Part shown: in pieces, positions 33,572 to 40,131 of the stretch | How the letters are laid out: every line of letters starts with the position of its first letter | Position numbering within the stretch: position 1 is the stretch's first letter | NCBI GenBank assembly: GCA_964399965.1 | Contig: CAYNRX010000019.1 | Coordinates: 1-40,131 of the forward strand | Source: UBA1381 sp964399965 | GTDB taxonomy: Bacteria > Bacillota > Clostridia > UBA1381 | Length of the DNA stretch: 40,131 nucleotides | Direction: 5' to 3' | Program-made: the position numbers and the translations under genes | Notes under the pieces: model-generated | What the model saw: only the letters and a program-made list of their open reading frames with translations | The model's database searches: none | What the model was told of the DNA's origin: nothing

Positions 33572-34108
33572 ATGATGACAGTTGTTTTCAAGGGAACGCC
33601 CGAATGCATCAGAGTACAGCTGTCTGATGAGGCGCCTTTTTCTGATGTTTTACGTGAGTTTACAGAAAAGCTACATATATACAGGAAGTTTTTTGAAAAA
33701 GGTATATTTAAGGCCTTCATTTTCGGCCGGGAGCTTTCGCCGGAGGAGAAAACAAGGATCGAGGCGGCGATAGGCTCCGTTGTCAGCCGGTGGATGCTGT
33801 ACTATCAGGATGGGACGTTTGAGACTATGCTTGAGGAAGCTCCCGATACTCCGCCATCCCCGCAAGAGCCGGAGGAAAAAGAGGAGATAAAGGAGGCTAA
33901 AGTCCCTGATGAGGAGCCGGAGGATGAATTTACCCGCATACTTGACAAATGGGACAGCGAGGCACGCAGCAGGCGCAATGAGGTCAAAGACGGCGTCCGC
34001 CGGATAATCGAACGCTGGGATCGGGAAGAGTGTGAGAAAAGGGCGCGTATCAAGAATGAAGAAGAACAAAATGAGGATTCGGAAAGCGAGAGTATACAAG
34101 ATATATAA
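33572..34108 (+). CDS. MinC-like septum-site protein lacking the C-terminal beta-helix domain
   Basis: The first 85 residues or so match the N-terminal FtsZ-inhibiting domain of MinC (TVVFKGTPECIRVQLSDEA, YRKFFEKGIFKAFIFGRELSPEE), and the gene sits in the usual minC slot between the PBP2 gene and minD. The expected C-terminal beta-helix, which dimerises and binds MinD, is not present. In its place is an acidic, Pro/Glu-rich stretch (APDTPPSPQEPEEKEEIKEA) and a charged helical tail with two similar KWD/RWD segments (ILDKWDSEARSRRNEVK, IIERWDREECEKRARIK). AGGAGGTG precedes tandem ATGs at 33572/33575; an upstream ATG at 33557 overlaps that site. Homology to MinC is moderate, so the function is inferred largely from context. 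Confidence 0.68.
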   Translation: MMTVVFKGTPECIRVQLSDEAPFSDVLREFTEKLHIYRKFFEKGIFKAFIFGRELSPEEKTRIEAAIGSVVSRWMLYYQDGTFETMLEEAPDTPPSPQEPEEKEEIKEAKVPDEEPEDEFTRILDKWDSEARSRRNEVKDGVRRIIERWDREECEKRARIKNEEEQNEDSESESIQDI

Positions 34109-34146
34109 ATATGCAAAAAAAAAATAAAAAATTTTTGTAAAAAATA

Positions 34147-34175
34147 TAGACTAATTGGAAATTTTGTGATATAGT
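34147..34175 (+). promoter_or_regulatory. Possible extended -10 promoter before minD
   Basis: TGATATAGT (34167-34175) is an extended -10 match, with TAGACT (34147-34152) 17 bp upstream agreeing at 4 of 6 positions with TTGACA. It sits in a very A/T-rich 86-bp gap, suggesting minD may be made separately from minC. Confidence 0.45.
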
Positions 34176-34194
34176 ATAGGTGGAGGAAAATCGT

Positions 34195-34986
34195 ATGGGA
34201 GAGATCATTGCCGTGGCGTCGGGAAAAGGAGGCGTCGGGAAAACGTCTGTGACGGCGAATATAGGAGATGCGCTTGCAGCTCTTGGCAAAAAAGTTCTTT
34301 TGATAGATATGGATATGGGACTGAGAAACCTTGACCTTGTGCTTGGCTTGGAATCAGAGATCGTATATGATGCTGTCGACATGCTGGAGGGACGATGCAG
34401 GTCGGCGGTCCTGCCTTCCGGGGGAAAGAACGGACCAGATTTCATACCGGCGTCCCAGATATACGGATATGACAGGCTTTCGGAAGAGAAGATACAAACG
34501 CTGTATAATGATTTTTCCGAACAGTACGATTATATATTGATAGATTGTCCGGCGGGGATCGAGAAAGGATTTTGCAGCGCGGCGTCCGGAGCGGACAGCG
34601 CAATGATCGTGACCTCGGCCGATGCGGTGTCCCTGCGTGATGCAGAACGGACCATAGGAGTGTTGGAAGGGCTGGGGATCGAGAATGTAAATGTCGTTAT
34701 CAACAGGTTTCGGACAGACTTTGCGCAGCAGGGTATCCATATGAAGATAGACAGCTGCATAGATATACTTTCGGTGCCGCTTCTGGGAGTAGTGCCGGAG
34801 GATGATGCTGTGGCGGCAAGCGCGGCTGCGGGTATGCCCGTATGCAGATACAGCCCGGATTCGCAGGCAGCCGCAGCCTACAGAAATATCGCTGCCCGTA
34901 TCACCGGGGAAAAGGTTCCCCTGATGCAGCTTGAAAAGAACGCTATGAATTTGAAACAACGGATAAAAAAGCTGTTTGGCAGATGA
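34195..34986 (+). CDS. minD: Septum-site determining ATPase MinD
   Basis: Membrane-associated ATPase that positions the MinC division inhibitor. Deviant Walker A KGGVGKTSVTANIG is at the N-terminus; Walker A' LLIDMDMGLRNLDLVLGLE and switch YDYILIDCPAGIEKGF follow. The C-terminal amphipathic helix NLKQRIKKLFGR is the membrane-targeting sequence of MinD. Length 263 is normal. The ATG at 34195 follows GGTGGAGG; a GTG at 34180 is in frame but overlaps that site. The partner MinC here lacks its MinD-binding domain and no minE is recognisable downstream, so the system may be unusual. Confidence 0.95.
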   Translation: MGEIIAVASGKGGVGKTSVTANIGDALAALGKKVLLIDMDMGLRNLDLVLGLESEIVYDAVDMLEGRCRSAVLPSGGKNGPDFIPASQIYGYDRLSEEKIQTLYNDFSEQYDYILIDCPAGIEKGFCSAASGADSAMIVTSADAVSLRDAERTIGVLEGLGIENVNVVINRFRTDFAQQGIHMKIDSCIDILSVPLLGVVPEDDAVAASAAAGMPVCRYSPDSQAAAAYRNIAARITGEKVPLMQLEKNAMNLKQRIKKLFGR

Positions 34987-35048
34987 CGGGAGCGGACAGC
35001 TTATATGATTTGCTGGCGTCTGTGGAAATGGATCGTAAGGAGGATTGA
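34983..35048 (+). CDS. 21-codon ORF in the expected minE position
   Basis: ATG overlaps the minD stop by 4 bp (ATGA), the standard coupling arrangement, and encodes MTGADSLYDLLASVEMDRK plus two acidic residues, ending 5 bases before the mgsA start. It resembles no family I recognise, including MinE. It could be a relic of minE, a coupling peptide carrying the mgsA ribosome binding site (AAGGAGGA lies in its last codons), or chance. Confidence 0.3.
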   Translation: MTGADSLYDLLASVEMDRKED

Positions 35049-35053
35049 CAGAA

Positions 35054-35458
35054 TTGAACATTGCATTGATAGCACACGATAAGAAAAAAGAGCTTATGAT
35101 ACAGTTTTGTATTGCTTACAAGGGTATTTTGGAAAAACATGTTTTATTTGCGACCGGCACGACAGGCAAGGTGATATCGGAAAATTGCGGACTGAACGTG
35201 TACCGTTTTCTTTCGGGGCCGCAGGGAGGGGATCAGCAGATAGGCGCGCGCATTGCCTATAATGAGATAGATCTGCTGCTGTTTTTCCGCGATCCGCTAA
35301 GTGCTGAAGGATATGAGCCGGACGTTTTTTCGCTTCTGCGGCTGTGTGATATGCATAATATCCCGATAGCAACAAATCTGGCGACCGCGGAGGTGCTGGT
35401 GAGAGGGCTGGAAAGAGGAGACCTTGACTGGAGAGATATAGTGAATCCGAAACGCTGA
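35054..35458 (+). CDS. mgsA: Methylglyoxal synthase
   Basis: Converts dihydroxyacetone phosphate to methylglyoxal and phosphate, a bypass relieving sugar-phosphate stress. The N-terminus NIALIAHDKKKELMIQFC and the segments LFATGTTGKVI, LSGPQGGDQQIGARIAYNEIDLLLFFRDPL and IPIATNLATAEVLV are diagnostic; the catalytic Asp is in GPQGGDQQ and FFRDPL. The start is TTG at 35054, giving MNIALIAH, with AAGGAGGA 8 bases upstream; a TTG at 35045 would overlap that site. The 134-residue length is normal. A terminator lies about 20 bp after the stop. Confidence 0.95.
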   Translation: MNIALIAHDKKKELMIQFCIAYKGILEKHVLFATGTTGKVISENCGLNVYRFLSGPQGGDQQIGARIAYNEIDLLLFFRDPLSAEGYEPDVFSLLRLCDMHNIPIATNLATAEVLVRGLERGDLDWRDIVNPKR

Positions 35459-35480
35459 ACATGGTTAAACGCAAGAACTG

Positions 35481-35526
35481 AAAATCAGAAGTTTTCCGAT
35501 GAAAAAGAGAACTTTTGATTTTTTCT
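35481..35526 (+). terminator. Terminator after mgsA
   Basis: AAAATCAGAAGTTTTC (35481-35496) pairs with GAGAACTTTTGATTTT (35507-35522), with two G-U pairs, and is followed by Ts. Thymidylate kinase begins only 30 bp later with no evident promoter, so read-through seems likely. Confidence 0.7.
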
Positions 35527-35557
35527 TGTGTACAAAAAATTAAAAAGGAGAAGGGCA

Positions 35558-36190
35558 TTGAGGGGTAAGTTTATAGTTTTTGAAGGTATTGACGGCAGCG
35601 GCAAGACCACGCAGGCGGAATGCTTGTGGGAATACGTTTCCGGCTTTACAGCAGCTGAGCTGACGTCGGAGCCGACAGATGGGGAGATAGGCCGGCTTTT
35701 GCGGCGGTATCTGTCAGGCGAGCTGGCAGCAGACAACAGTGTGCTGGCCGCTCTGTTTGCCGCTGATAGGCTTGATCATATAACGAATAAAGAAAATGGC
35801 CTTGAAAAAAAGCTGACAGACGGCAAATGGGTTATATCGGATAGGTATTATCTGTCCTCGTTTGCTTACCAGGGGGCGGAGGTCGGCCTTGAGTGGGTAG
35901 AGAGCCTAAATAGCAGGGCGCAAAAGCTCTTGCGGCCTGATTTGCAAATATTTATCGATGTACCGCCGGAGCTGGCAATGGAAAGGATAAGAAAAAACCG
36001 CCGGAATTTGGAGGTGTTTGAAAAAACAGAACGTCTTTCGGCGGTTAGAGAAGCATTTTTAGCGGTGATGGGACGGCTGCCGGAGGAAAATATCGTGGTG
36101 ATAGATGGTACGCGTACGGTGGAGGAGATACATGAGAACATAAAAGCAGAGGTAGAGCTGCGATTCGGAGGAGAAATATGCGGGGAATAA
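35558..36190 (+). CDS. tmk: Thymidylate kinase
   Basis: Phosphorylates dTMP to dTDP. P-loop FIVFEGIDGSGKTTQAE is at the very start. The DR-Y motif VISDRYYLSSFAYQGAEVGLEWV, substrate-binding RLDHIT, and LFIDVPPELAMERIRKNRRNLEVFEKTE, with the LID region, complete the family pattern. The start is TTG at 35558, 8 bases after AAAAGGAGAAGG; a GTG at 35528 lies upstream of that site and just at the terminator, so is unlikely. 210 residues is normal. It overlaps the following HAD gene by 13 bp. Confidence 0.95.
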   Translation: MRGKFIVFEGIDGSGKTTQAECLWEYVSGFTAAELTSEPTDGEIGRLLRRYLSGELAADNSVLAALFAADRLDHITNKENGLEKKLTDGKWVISDRYYLSSFAYQGAEVGLEWVESLNSRAQKLLRPDLQIFIDVPPELAMERIRKNRRNLEVFEKTERLSAVREAFLAVMGRLPEENIVVIDGTRTVEEIHENIKAEVELRFGGEICGE

Positions 36191-36963
36191 TCTTTTTCGA
36201 CTATGACGGGACTTTGGCTGACGAGAGGGAGAAGATATTTGCTCCTACCAGGGCGACAAGGGAGGCTATCGCCGCCGTGCAGGCTGTGGGCTACGGCTGT
36301 GTGCTGGCTACAGGACGGGCAAAATGCTATATCCCGGATACCAAGATAAATTTTGACGGCTTTGTTACGTCTAACGGCGCATATGCCGAATACAGAGGAC
36401 AGGAGATATTCAACAGGCTGATAGATAAGGAGCTATTGGCGGAGGTGATGGAGGAGCTTGATAAGCGGGAGATATTCTATGCGCTGGAAAATCAAGATAT
36501 ATGCTATACCTCCCGCAATAATAGCGACAGCTTTGAGGAGACTGTGCGGATATTCGGCCTTGATCGTGAGAAATTCGTGATGCTCCCTGAAAATATGGAG
36601 CCGCGTGCCAATAAGATGTTCGTTTCTTTTAAGAATGACGGGCAGTTTGTGGAGATAAGCAATCTGTTTAAGGGCAGATTGGAGATCAACAAACACCGTA
36701 CAGGTCACTCGGCCGATGCTGATATTTTCGGGATGTCAAAGGCGGAAGGAGCATCGGCGATAGCTAAAGCATTTGACCTTTGCAAACAACAGCTGTATGC
36801 GTTTGGCGATGGCGTGAACGATAGGCAGCTGTTTCGTCTTGTTGGACACGGTATCGCGATGGAGCAGCATTCCCCCGCTCTTGATGGTATCAGCGAGTTC
36901 GTCACCTGTTCGGTCAAGAACGAGGGTATAGCTGAGGGTATGAAGCGTTTAGGCCTACTCTAG
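36178..36963 (+). CDS. HAD superfamily (Cof-type) phosphatase
   Basis: A cytoplasmic Mg-dependent phosphatase of the HAD IIB/Cof class, of the type that act on sugar phosphates or other small phosphates. Motif I is DYDGTLADE (nucleophile Asp8), motif II VLATGRAK, motif III Lys within INKHRTGHSADADIFGMSKAEG, and motif IV AFGDGVNDRQLF. Cap-domain residues lie between about 75 and 185. ATG follows GGAGGAGAAAT inside the end of tmk. The exact substrate cannot be told. Its stop overlaps the tail of the convergent deacetylase gene by 9 bp. Confidence 0.9.
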   Translation: MRGIIFFDYDGTLADEREKIFAPTRATREAIAAVQAVGYGCVLATGRAKCYIPDTKINFDGFVTSNGAYAEYRGQEIFNRLIDKELLAEVMEELDKREIFYALENQDICYTSRNNSDSFEETVRIFGLDREKFVMLPENMEPRANKMFVSFKNDGQFVEISNLFKGRLEINKHRTGHSADADIFGMSKAEGASAIAKAFDLCKQQLYAFGDGVNDRQLFRLVGHGIAMEQHSPALDGISEFVTCSVKNEGIAEGMKRLGLL

Positions 36964-37803
36964 CTGGTCAAGACTGCGAAATTCATATCCTTCGGCACGG
37001 GCATATTCAATGATATCCTGCAATGCGCCCGCATTATCGCTGCTAACAGCGTGTAAGAGAAGAATAGCCCCGTCGTGCAGATACGGGGTGACTTCGGAGA
37101 ATGCGTGGGCGGCTCCCTTCTGGCGCGATGGATCCCAGTCCTTGTAGGCAAAACTCCAGAATATAGTTTTATATCCAAGATCTTGAGCAAGAGCCAGGGT
37201 CTGCTGGGAATATGTTCCCTCTGGCGGACGCATATAGCGCATATGTTCACCGGTGAGTTCAAAGAAGGAATCATCAAGAGCGCATAGCTCTTCAGCTGCT
37301 TCCTGCGGAGGCAGAGATGCAAGGTTTGGATGATTGACAGTGTGGTTGCCGACGATATGCCCTTCGGCGACCATTCTTTTTACAAGCTCCTGCTCAGTCT
37401 TTATATAAGGGCCGGTGACAAAAAACGCCGCCGGCACCTGACATTCCTTGAGTACATCAAGGATCTGAGAAGTGTACCCATTTTCATATCCTTCGTCAAA
37501 AGTCAGATACAGAGCCTTAGGGCGTGTCTTATCCATGTAATAGCTATCATAATTTTCCAACAGCGACTGTTCGCCGAGAGGTATCTCGGGTTCGCTGTTT
37601 TTTATTTTCCGAAGTCCCCAGCTTACGCTTTTTGCGCTTAGAGACGAGTAAAGAGAATAGTCGATAGAATCGGCACCAACAGCTGTCGGTGCGGGTGAGG
37701 ACAGGGTGGGCGCAGGCGTTGGGACGGGGTCGTTGGGCGCCGGTTGTGACAGCGGAGCGCAGGCGGCTATAAGTATGGCGATGATAAAAATTGCGGCAAA
37801 CAT
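36955..37803 (-). CDS. PdaA-like polysaccharide deacetylase, predicted lipoprotein
   Basis: Resembles the delta-lactam-forming de-N-acetylase PdaA, which acts on spore-cortex muramic acid. Like PdaA it has YLTFDEGYENGYTSQILDVL with Asp/Glu-Gly in place of TFDDG, GHIVGNHTVNHPNL (metal-binding His pair), RPPEGTYS, IFWSFAYKDWDPSRQKG and ILLLHAVSSDNAGAL. The N-terminus is a lipoprotein signal with lipobox IAAC (Cys15), then a Pro/Thr-rich linker. B. subtilis PdaA is exported but not lipidated in this way, so the anchor is a difference. The ATG at 37803 has AAGGAGGA 8 bases upstream. It is divergent from another deacetylase, with a hairpin in the leader. Confidence 0.87.
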   Translation of the reverse strand: MFAAIFIIAILIAACAPLSQPAPNDPVPTPAPTLSSPAPTAVGADSIDYSLYSSLSAKSVSWGLRKIKNSEPEIPLGEQSLLENYDSYYMDKTRPKALYLTFDEGYENGYTSQILDVLKECQVPAAFFVTGPYIKTEQELVKRMVAEGHIVGNHTVNHPNLASLPPQEAAEELCALDDSFFELTGEHMRYMRPPEGTYSQQTLALAQDLGYKTIFWSFAYKDWDPSRQKGAAHAFSEVTPYLHDGAILLLHAVSSDNAGALQDIIEYARAEGYEFRSLDQLE

Positions 37804-37834
37804 ATCATGTTCCTCCTTGTATAAAATTTGGTTT

Positions 37835-37872
37835 AAGCAAGCGTTTTATGCGGGGTGACAGCTTGCTTTTTT
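37835..37872 (-). promoter_or_regulatory. Hairpin in the pdaA-like leader
   Basis: AAGCAAGC (37835-37842) pairs with GCTTGCTT (37861-37868), and six Ts follow on the plus strand (37867-37872). Its loop contains TTATGCGGGG (37846-37855), the same decamer as in the enolase leader hairpin, at nearly the same distance (about 43-52 nt) from the start codon. Confidence 0.5.
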
Positions 37873-37943
37873 GCTGTGGGCAATCTACATAAAAAATTCA
37901 GTAAAGCAGTTATAAAATTCTTTGGGGAAGTATAAAATATATG

Positions 37944-37972
37944 TTGAATTTTGTCGTACAATAGTATATAAT
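37944..37972 (+). promoter_or_regulatory. Promoter of the membrane-anchored deacetylase gene
   Basis: TTGAAT (37944-37949), 17-bp spacer, TATAAT (37967-37972). The leader to the ATG at 38173 would be about 190 nt. Confidence 0.8.
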
Positions 37973-37991
37973 AGTTAATAGGCAAATTTAT

Positions 37992-38029
37992 GCTTTACAA
38001 GAGACTGAGGAGGTTGTCGCTTGTAAAGC
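37992..38029 (+). promoter_or_regulatory. Leader stem-loop of the deacetylase mRNA
   Basis: GCTTTACAAG (37992-38001) and CTTGTAAAGC (38020-38029) are exact complements near the predicted 5' end, with GAGGAGG in the loop. It may stabilise the transcript; no riboswitch class is recognised. Confidence 0.4.
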
Positions 38030-38172
38030 TTGGAATCATATATATTAGCTTCCGGACATTGTTACAATACGATATCTTACATAGAGCAGCTTGTGCTCCG
38101 CCGTGCTTTGGCAGACAAAGTATTCCGGCGCTTGTTCATGAACGGAAGCATTATACAAAGGAGTGCAATTTT

Positions 38173-39168
38173 ATGGCAAATAGATATGAACAGAACGACC
38201 GCCGGAAACGACCCGTAAATCATGCCGAAATATCTCCGGCAGAGATGACACGCAGGCGCATAATAGCGCGCAGACGCCGGGAGCTTGAGCGTAAAAGGCG
38301 GATACGGCGAGCAGTGATATTGTGCGTGCTTTTAGGCCTGGTAACGTTGGCGATGATCATATTTCTTATAAGCAATTCTTCAAATAACGACCAGCAGGGC
38401 GGAGTTGATACGGTAACGGCGTCTGTCGTTCCGTCAAGCGCATCACCGGCTTTGCCATCTTCATCCCCGCAAACATCGGCGGGAGCCGGGGTGCAAACAT
38501 CAATACCGCCGGCTTCGGAGCAGAATGATCTGCTTAAGATCGCCACCGCCGTTGAGAGTGAGCAAAAGATATGCTACCTTACATTTGACGATGGTCCTAC
38601 GACTTCGATCACACCGCAGATACTTGATATCCTGCGTAGGTATAACGTAAAAGCAACATTCTTCCAGCTGGGATCGCTTATCAAAGCGAATGGAGATATG
38701 GCGCGCCGGGTCTATGAAGAAGGGCATTTAATAGCAAACCATTCATATGCTCATGAGTATAGAGAATTATATGCATCGGAAGAAGCGTTTATGAGTGAGA
38801 TCGATCAGACTTATGAGTTAATAAAGCAAGTGACCGGCGATGATAACTATTTTAAACTTGTCCGTTTCCCGGGCGGCAGCTATAATGCAGGCTCCTATGG
38901 TGAGGCTAAGCAGAGATATAAGCCGGCCCTGGCAGATGCGGGGTATTACTTTGTCGATTGGAACGCCTTGAACGGGGATGCAGAGGGAGGAAAGAAGAAT
39001 GCCTCTCAGCTTTTGGAAGGATTGAAATCGTCGGCAGGGTCGAAGAATAATATAGTAGTTCTCATGCATGATGCTCCGGGCAAGCAGACCACGGTAGATG
39101 CTCTGCCTTCTATTATAGAATGGTGCATGGAGCAGGGCTATGAGTTTAGAAGGCTCGACGAGGTGTAA
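38173..39168 (+). CDS. Membrane-anchored NodB-type polysaccharide deacetylase
   Basis: Likely a peptidoglycan or other surface polysaccharide N-deacetylase acting outside the cell. A very basic cytoplasmic head (RRRIIARRRRELERKRRIRR) precedes one transmembrane helix (AVILCVLLGLVTLAMIIFLI), then a Ser/Pro linker and the NodB domain: motif 1 CYLTFDDGP, motif 2 HLIANHSYAH (metal His), motif 3 RFPGGSYN, and HDAPGKQTT near the end. ATG at 38173 has CAAAGGAG 10 bases before it and gives MANRYEQNDRRKRP; a longer in-frame start at 37990 adds Cys-rich residues unlike a signal and has no SD. It precedes a methyltransferase gene by 4 bp, so these two are co-transcribed. Confidence 0.9.
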   Translation: MANRYEQNDRRKRPVNHAEISPAEMTRRRIIARRRRELERKRRIRRAVILCVLLGLVTLAMIIFLISNSSNNDQQGGVDTVTASVVPSSASPALPSSSPQTSAGAGVQTSIPPASEQNDLLKIATAVESEQKICYLTFDDGPTTSITPQILDILRRYNVKATFFQLGSLIKANGDMARRVYEEGHLIANHSYAHEYRELYASEEAFMSEIDQTYELIKQVTGDDNYFKLVRFPGGSYNAGSYGEAKQRYKPALADAGYYFVDWNALNGDAEGGKKNASQLLEGLKSSAGSKNNIVVLMHDAPGKQTTVDALPSIIEWCMEQGYEFRRLDEV

Positions 39169-39172
39169 GAGA

Positions 39173-39913
39173 ATGAAATGGGATTCAGAACTGTACAATG
39201 GCGAACACGGGTTTGTCGCTGAGTATGGCAAGGGGCTTTTGGATTATTTGCCTGCACGGCGTCCGCAGGTGATACTGGATCTGGGCTGCGGAACAGGCGT
39301 GCTGACTAAAGAGCTTTCAAAGCACGGCGATGTGATGGGGCTGGATTCATCTGCGGAGATGATAGAAAAAGCGCGTGCATCTTATCCGGAGCTTCGGTTT
39401 AATTGCGGCGATGCCTGTAGGCTGGAATGGAAAGAATACTTTGATGTTATATTTTCCAATGCGGTCTTTCATTGGATAACGGAGCAAGAGGCTTTGCTGG
39501 AGGGAGTGTATAATGCGCTAAAACCCGGCGGTATGCTGATATGTGAGTTTGGCGGCAAGGGCAATATCGGCGCGATAATGAAGGCTTTTGAAAAAGCGAT
39601 GGAAGCGCATGGGTATTCATATAAAGAGCCGTTTTACTTCCCGTTAGCCGAGGAATATAAGGAGCTGCTTAAGGGCAAGGGTTTTTTGGTAGATACTATC
39701 TTTGATTTCGACCGTCCTACGGAATTAAAGGATGGGCGTGATGGTTTGCGAAATTGGATGAAGATGTTTTTTGCTGACGGGCTGGCGTCTATTAAACAAG
39801 ATGAAAGTGAGATCATATTATCCGAAGTGGAACGGGATCTGGAACCCGTTTTATGGAATGGGGAATATTGGACGGCAGATTATCGCAGGCTGCGAGTAAT
39901 TGCGAAAAAGTGA
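39173..39913 (+). CDS. Class I SAM-dependent methyltransferase (trans-aconitate methyltransferase-like)
   Basis: Small soluble methyltransferase with motif I VILDLGCGTGVLTKELSKHG, acidic VMGLDSSAEMIEKA, motif II LRFNCGDACRLEW, and the Tam-like segment FDVIFSNAVFHWITEQEALLEGVYNALKPGGMLICEF. Length 246 and the motif order match small-molecule methyltransferases such as Tam/UbiE. ATG at 39173 lies 4 bases after the deacetylase stop; a start further upstream would overlap that gene. The substrate is unknown. No specific link to the deacetylase is seen beyond the shared transcript. Confidence 0.85.
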   Translation: MKWDSELYNGEHGFVAEYGKGLLDYLPARRPQVILDLGCGTGVLTKELSKHGDVMGLDSSAEMIEKARASYPELRFNCGDACRLEWKEYFDVIFSNAVFHWITEQEALLEGVYNALKPGGMLICEFGGKGNIGAIMKAFEKAMEAHGYSYKEPFYFPLAEEYKELLKGKGFLVDTIFDFDRPTELKDGRDGLRNWMKMFFADGLASIKQDESEIILSEVERDLEPVLWNGEYWTADYRRLRVIAKK

Positions 39914-39919
39914 TATTTT

Positions 39920-39963
39920 AGCTCTCCGAATCGTATCTTTTGTTAAAAAGCGTTTGGAGAGCT
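39920..39963 (+). terminator. Inverted repeat after the methyltransferase, weak terminator candidate
   Basis: AGCTCTCC (39920-39927) pairs with GGAGAGCT (39956-39963), with some further pairing inside, and TATATTTTAC follows. The loop is 28 bases and the T-run is broken, so it is tentative. Confidence 0.4.
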
Positions 39964-40064
39964 TATATTTTACATTAAGACGGGCAATAATACTGATACA
40001 TGGGATTGAAAAAGCGTACTATTTATGCAACCTAACCAAATCGCAAAAATCGGCGAAAAAGGTG

Positions 40065-40093
40065 TTGACAACTGGTGCGGATTGTGGTAATAT
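40065..40093 (+). promoter_or_regulatory. Strong promoter facing out of the window
   Basis: TTGACA (40065-40070), 17-bp spacer, TAATAT (40088-40093). An ATG at 40126 preceded by GGCGGGAGAAA may be the start of the next gene, cut off by the window end. Confidence 0.7.
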
Positions 40094-40131
40094 AGTCTAG
40101 TCGTCAGCGAGAACGGCGGGAGAAAATGAAA

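Larger units (their letters stand above)
37804..38172. other. 369-bp divergent spacer between two deacetylase genes
   Basis: It holds a hairpin on the pdaA-like side (37835-37868), a strong plus-strand promoter (37944-37972) and a leader stem (37992-38029) for the second deacetylase. An in-frame upstream ATG at 37990 could lengthen that protein by 61 residues, but it has no SD and lies just after the promoter. Confidence 0.6.

Noticed and set aside
37990..38172. 61-residue N-terminal extension of the second deacetylase
   Set aside because: No ribosome binding site, start too close to the promoter, and the added residues are not signal-like; the ATG at 38173 has an SD and a normal type II membrane N-terminus.
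1..40131. tRNA, rRNA, CRISPR array, phage or transposase genes
   Set aside because: None of the expected structures or protein families were seen on either strand.

Overview
The window reads as a chromosome segment from an anaerobic, probably spore-forming Bacillota of the class Clostridia, most likely a gut or plant-fibre degrader. The evidence is: AGGAGG-type ribosome binding sites with frequent TTG/GTG starts, the clostridial maf-mreBCD-PBP2-min-mgsA gene order, a Spo0A-type response regulator, a PdaA-type spore-cortex deacetylase, and very large secreted pectin-side-chain enzymes. The species cannot be named from sequence alone; pectinolytic Clostridia of the Monoglobus type are a reasonable comparison.

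Region 1 (1-12.4 kb) is a same-strand set of giant secreted enzymes for rhamnose-rich, acetylated pectin: a GH78 alpha-L-rhamnosidase, then a modular esterase with SGNH, SASA-type esterase and second SGNH units separated by beta-sandwich, InlB-like and carbohydrate-binding-like modules. The second SGNH unit has lost about 590 bp out of frame, splitting the ancestral gene into 3888-10160 and 10157-12355.

Region 2 (12.4-18.3 kb): a hairpin-rich spacer with a perfect 42-bp palindrome; a divergent Spo0A-like regulator (minus) with a 0A-box-like site just upstream of a good promoter; enolase (minus); then an ABC exporter and a beta-propeller glycosidase on the plus strand, closed by a terminator.

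Region 3 (18.3-23.9 kb) is a purine operon, purE-purM-purN-purO-'purH'-purD, driven by a near-consensus promoter and closed by a terminator. The usual bifunctional PurH is replaced by an archaeal-type PurO cyclohydrolase plus a stand-alone AICAR formyltransferase.

Region 4 (23.9-36.9 kb): methyltransferase, Nudix hydrolase, zapA, U32 peptidase, maf, mreBCD, PBP2, a MinC lacking its C-terminal domain, minD, a 21-codon ORF where minE is expected, mgsA, tmk and a HAD phosphatase. A 16-bp dispersed repeat (consensus AAAGGGGACACTAAAA) is confined to about 22.5-27.9 kb. It lies in a spacer, at the purD ribosome binding site, and in frame inside the U32 gene.

Region 5 (36.9-40.1 kb): two divergent polysaccharide deacetylases (a PdaA-like lipoprotein and a membrane-anchored NodB-domain protein), a small SAM methyltransferase, and a strong promoter facing out of the window. 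No rRNA, tRNA, CRISPR array, transposase or phage gene was recognised.
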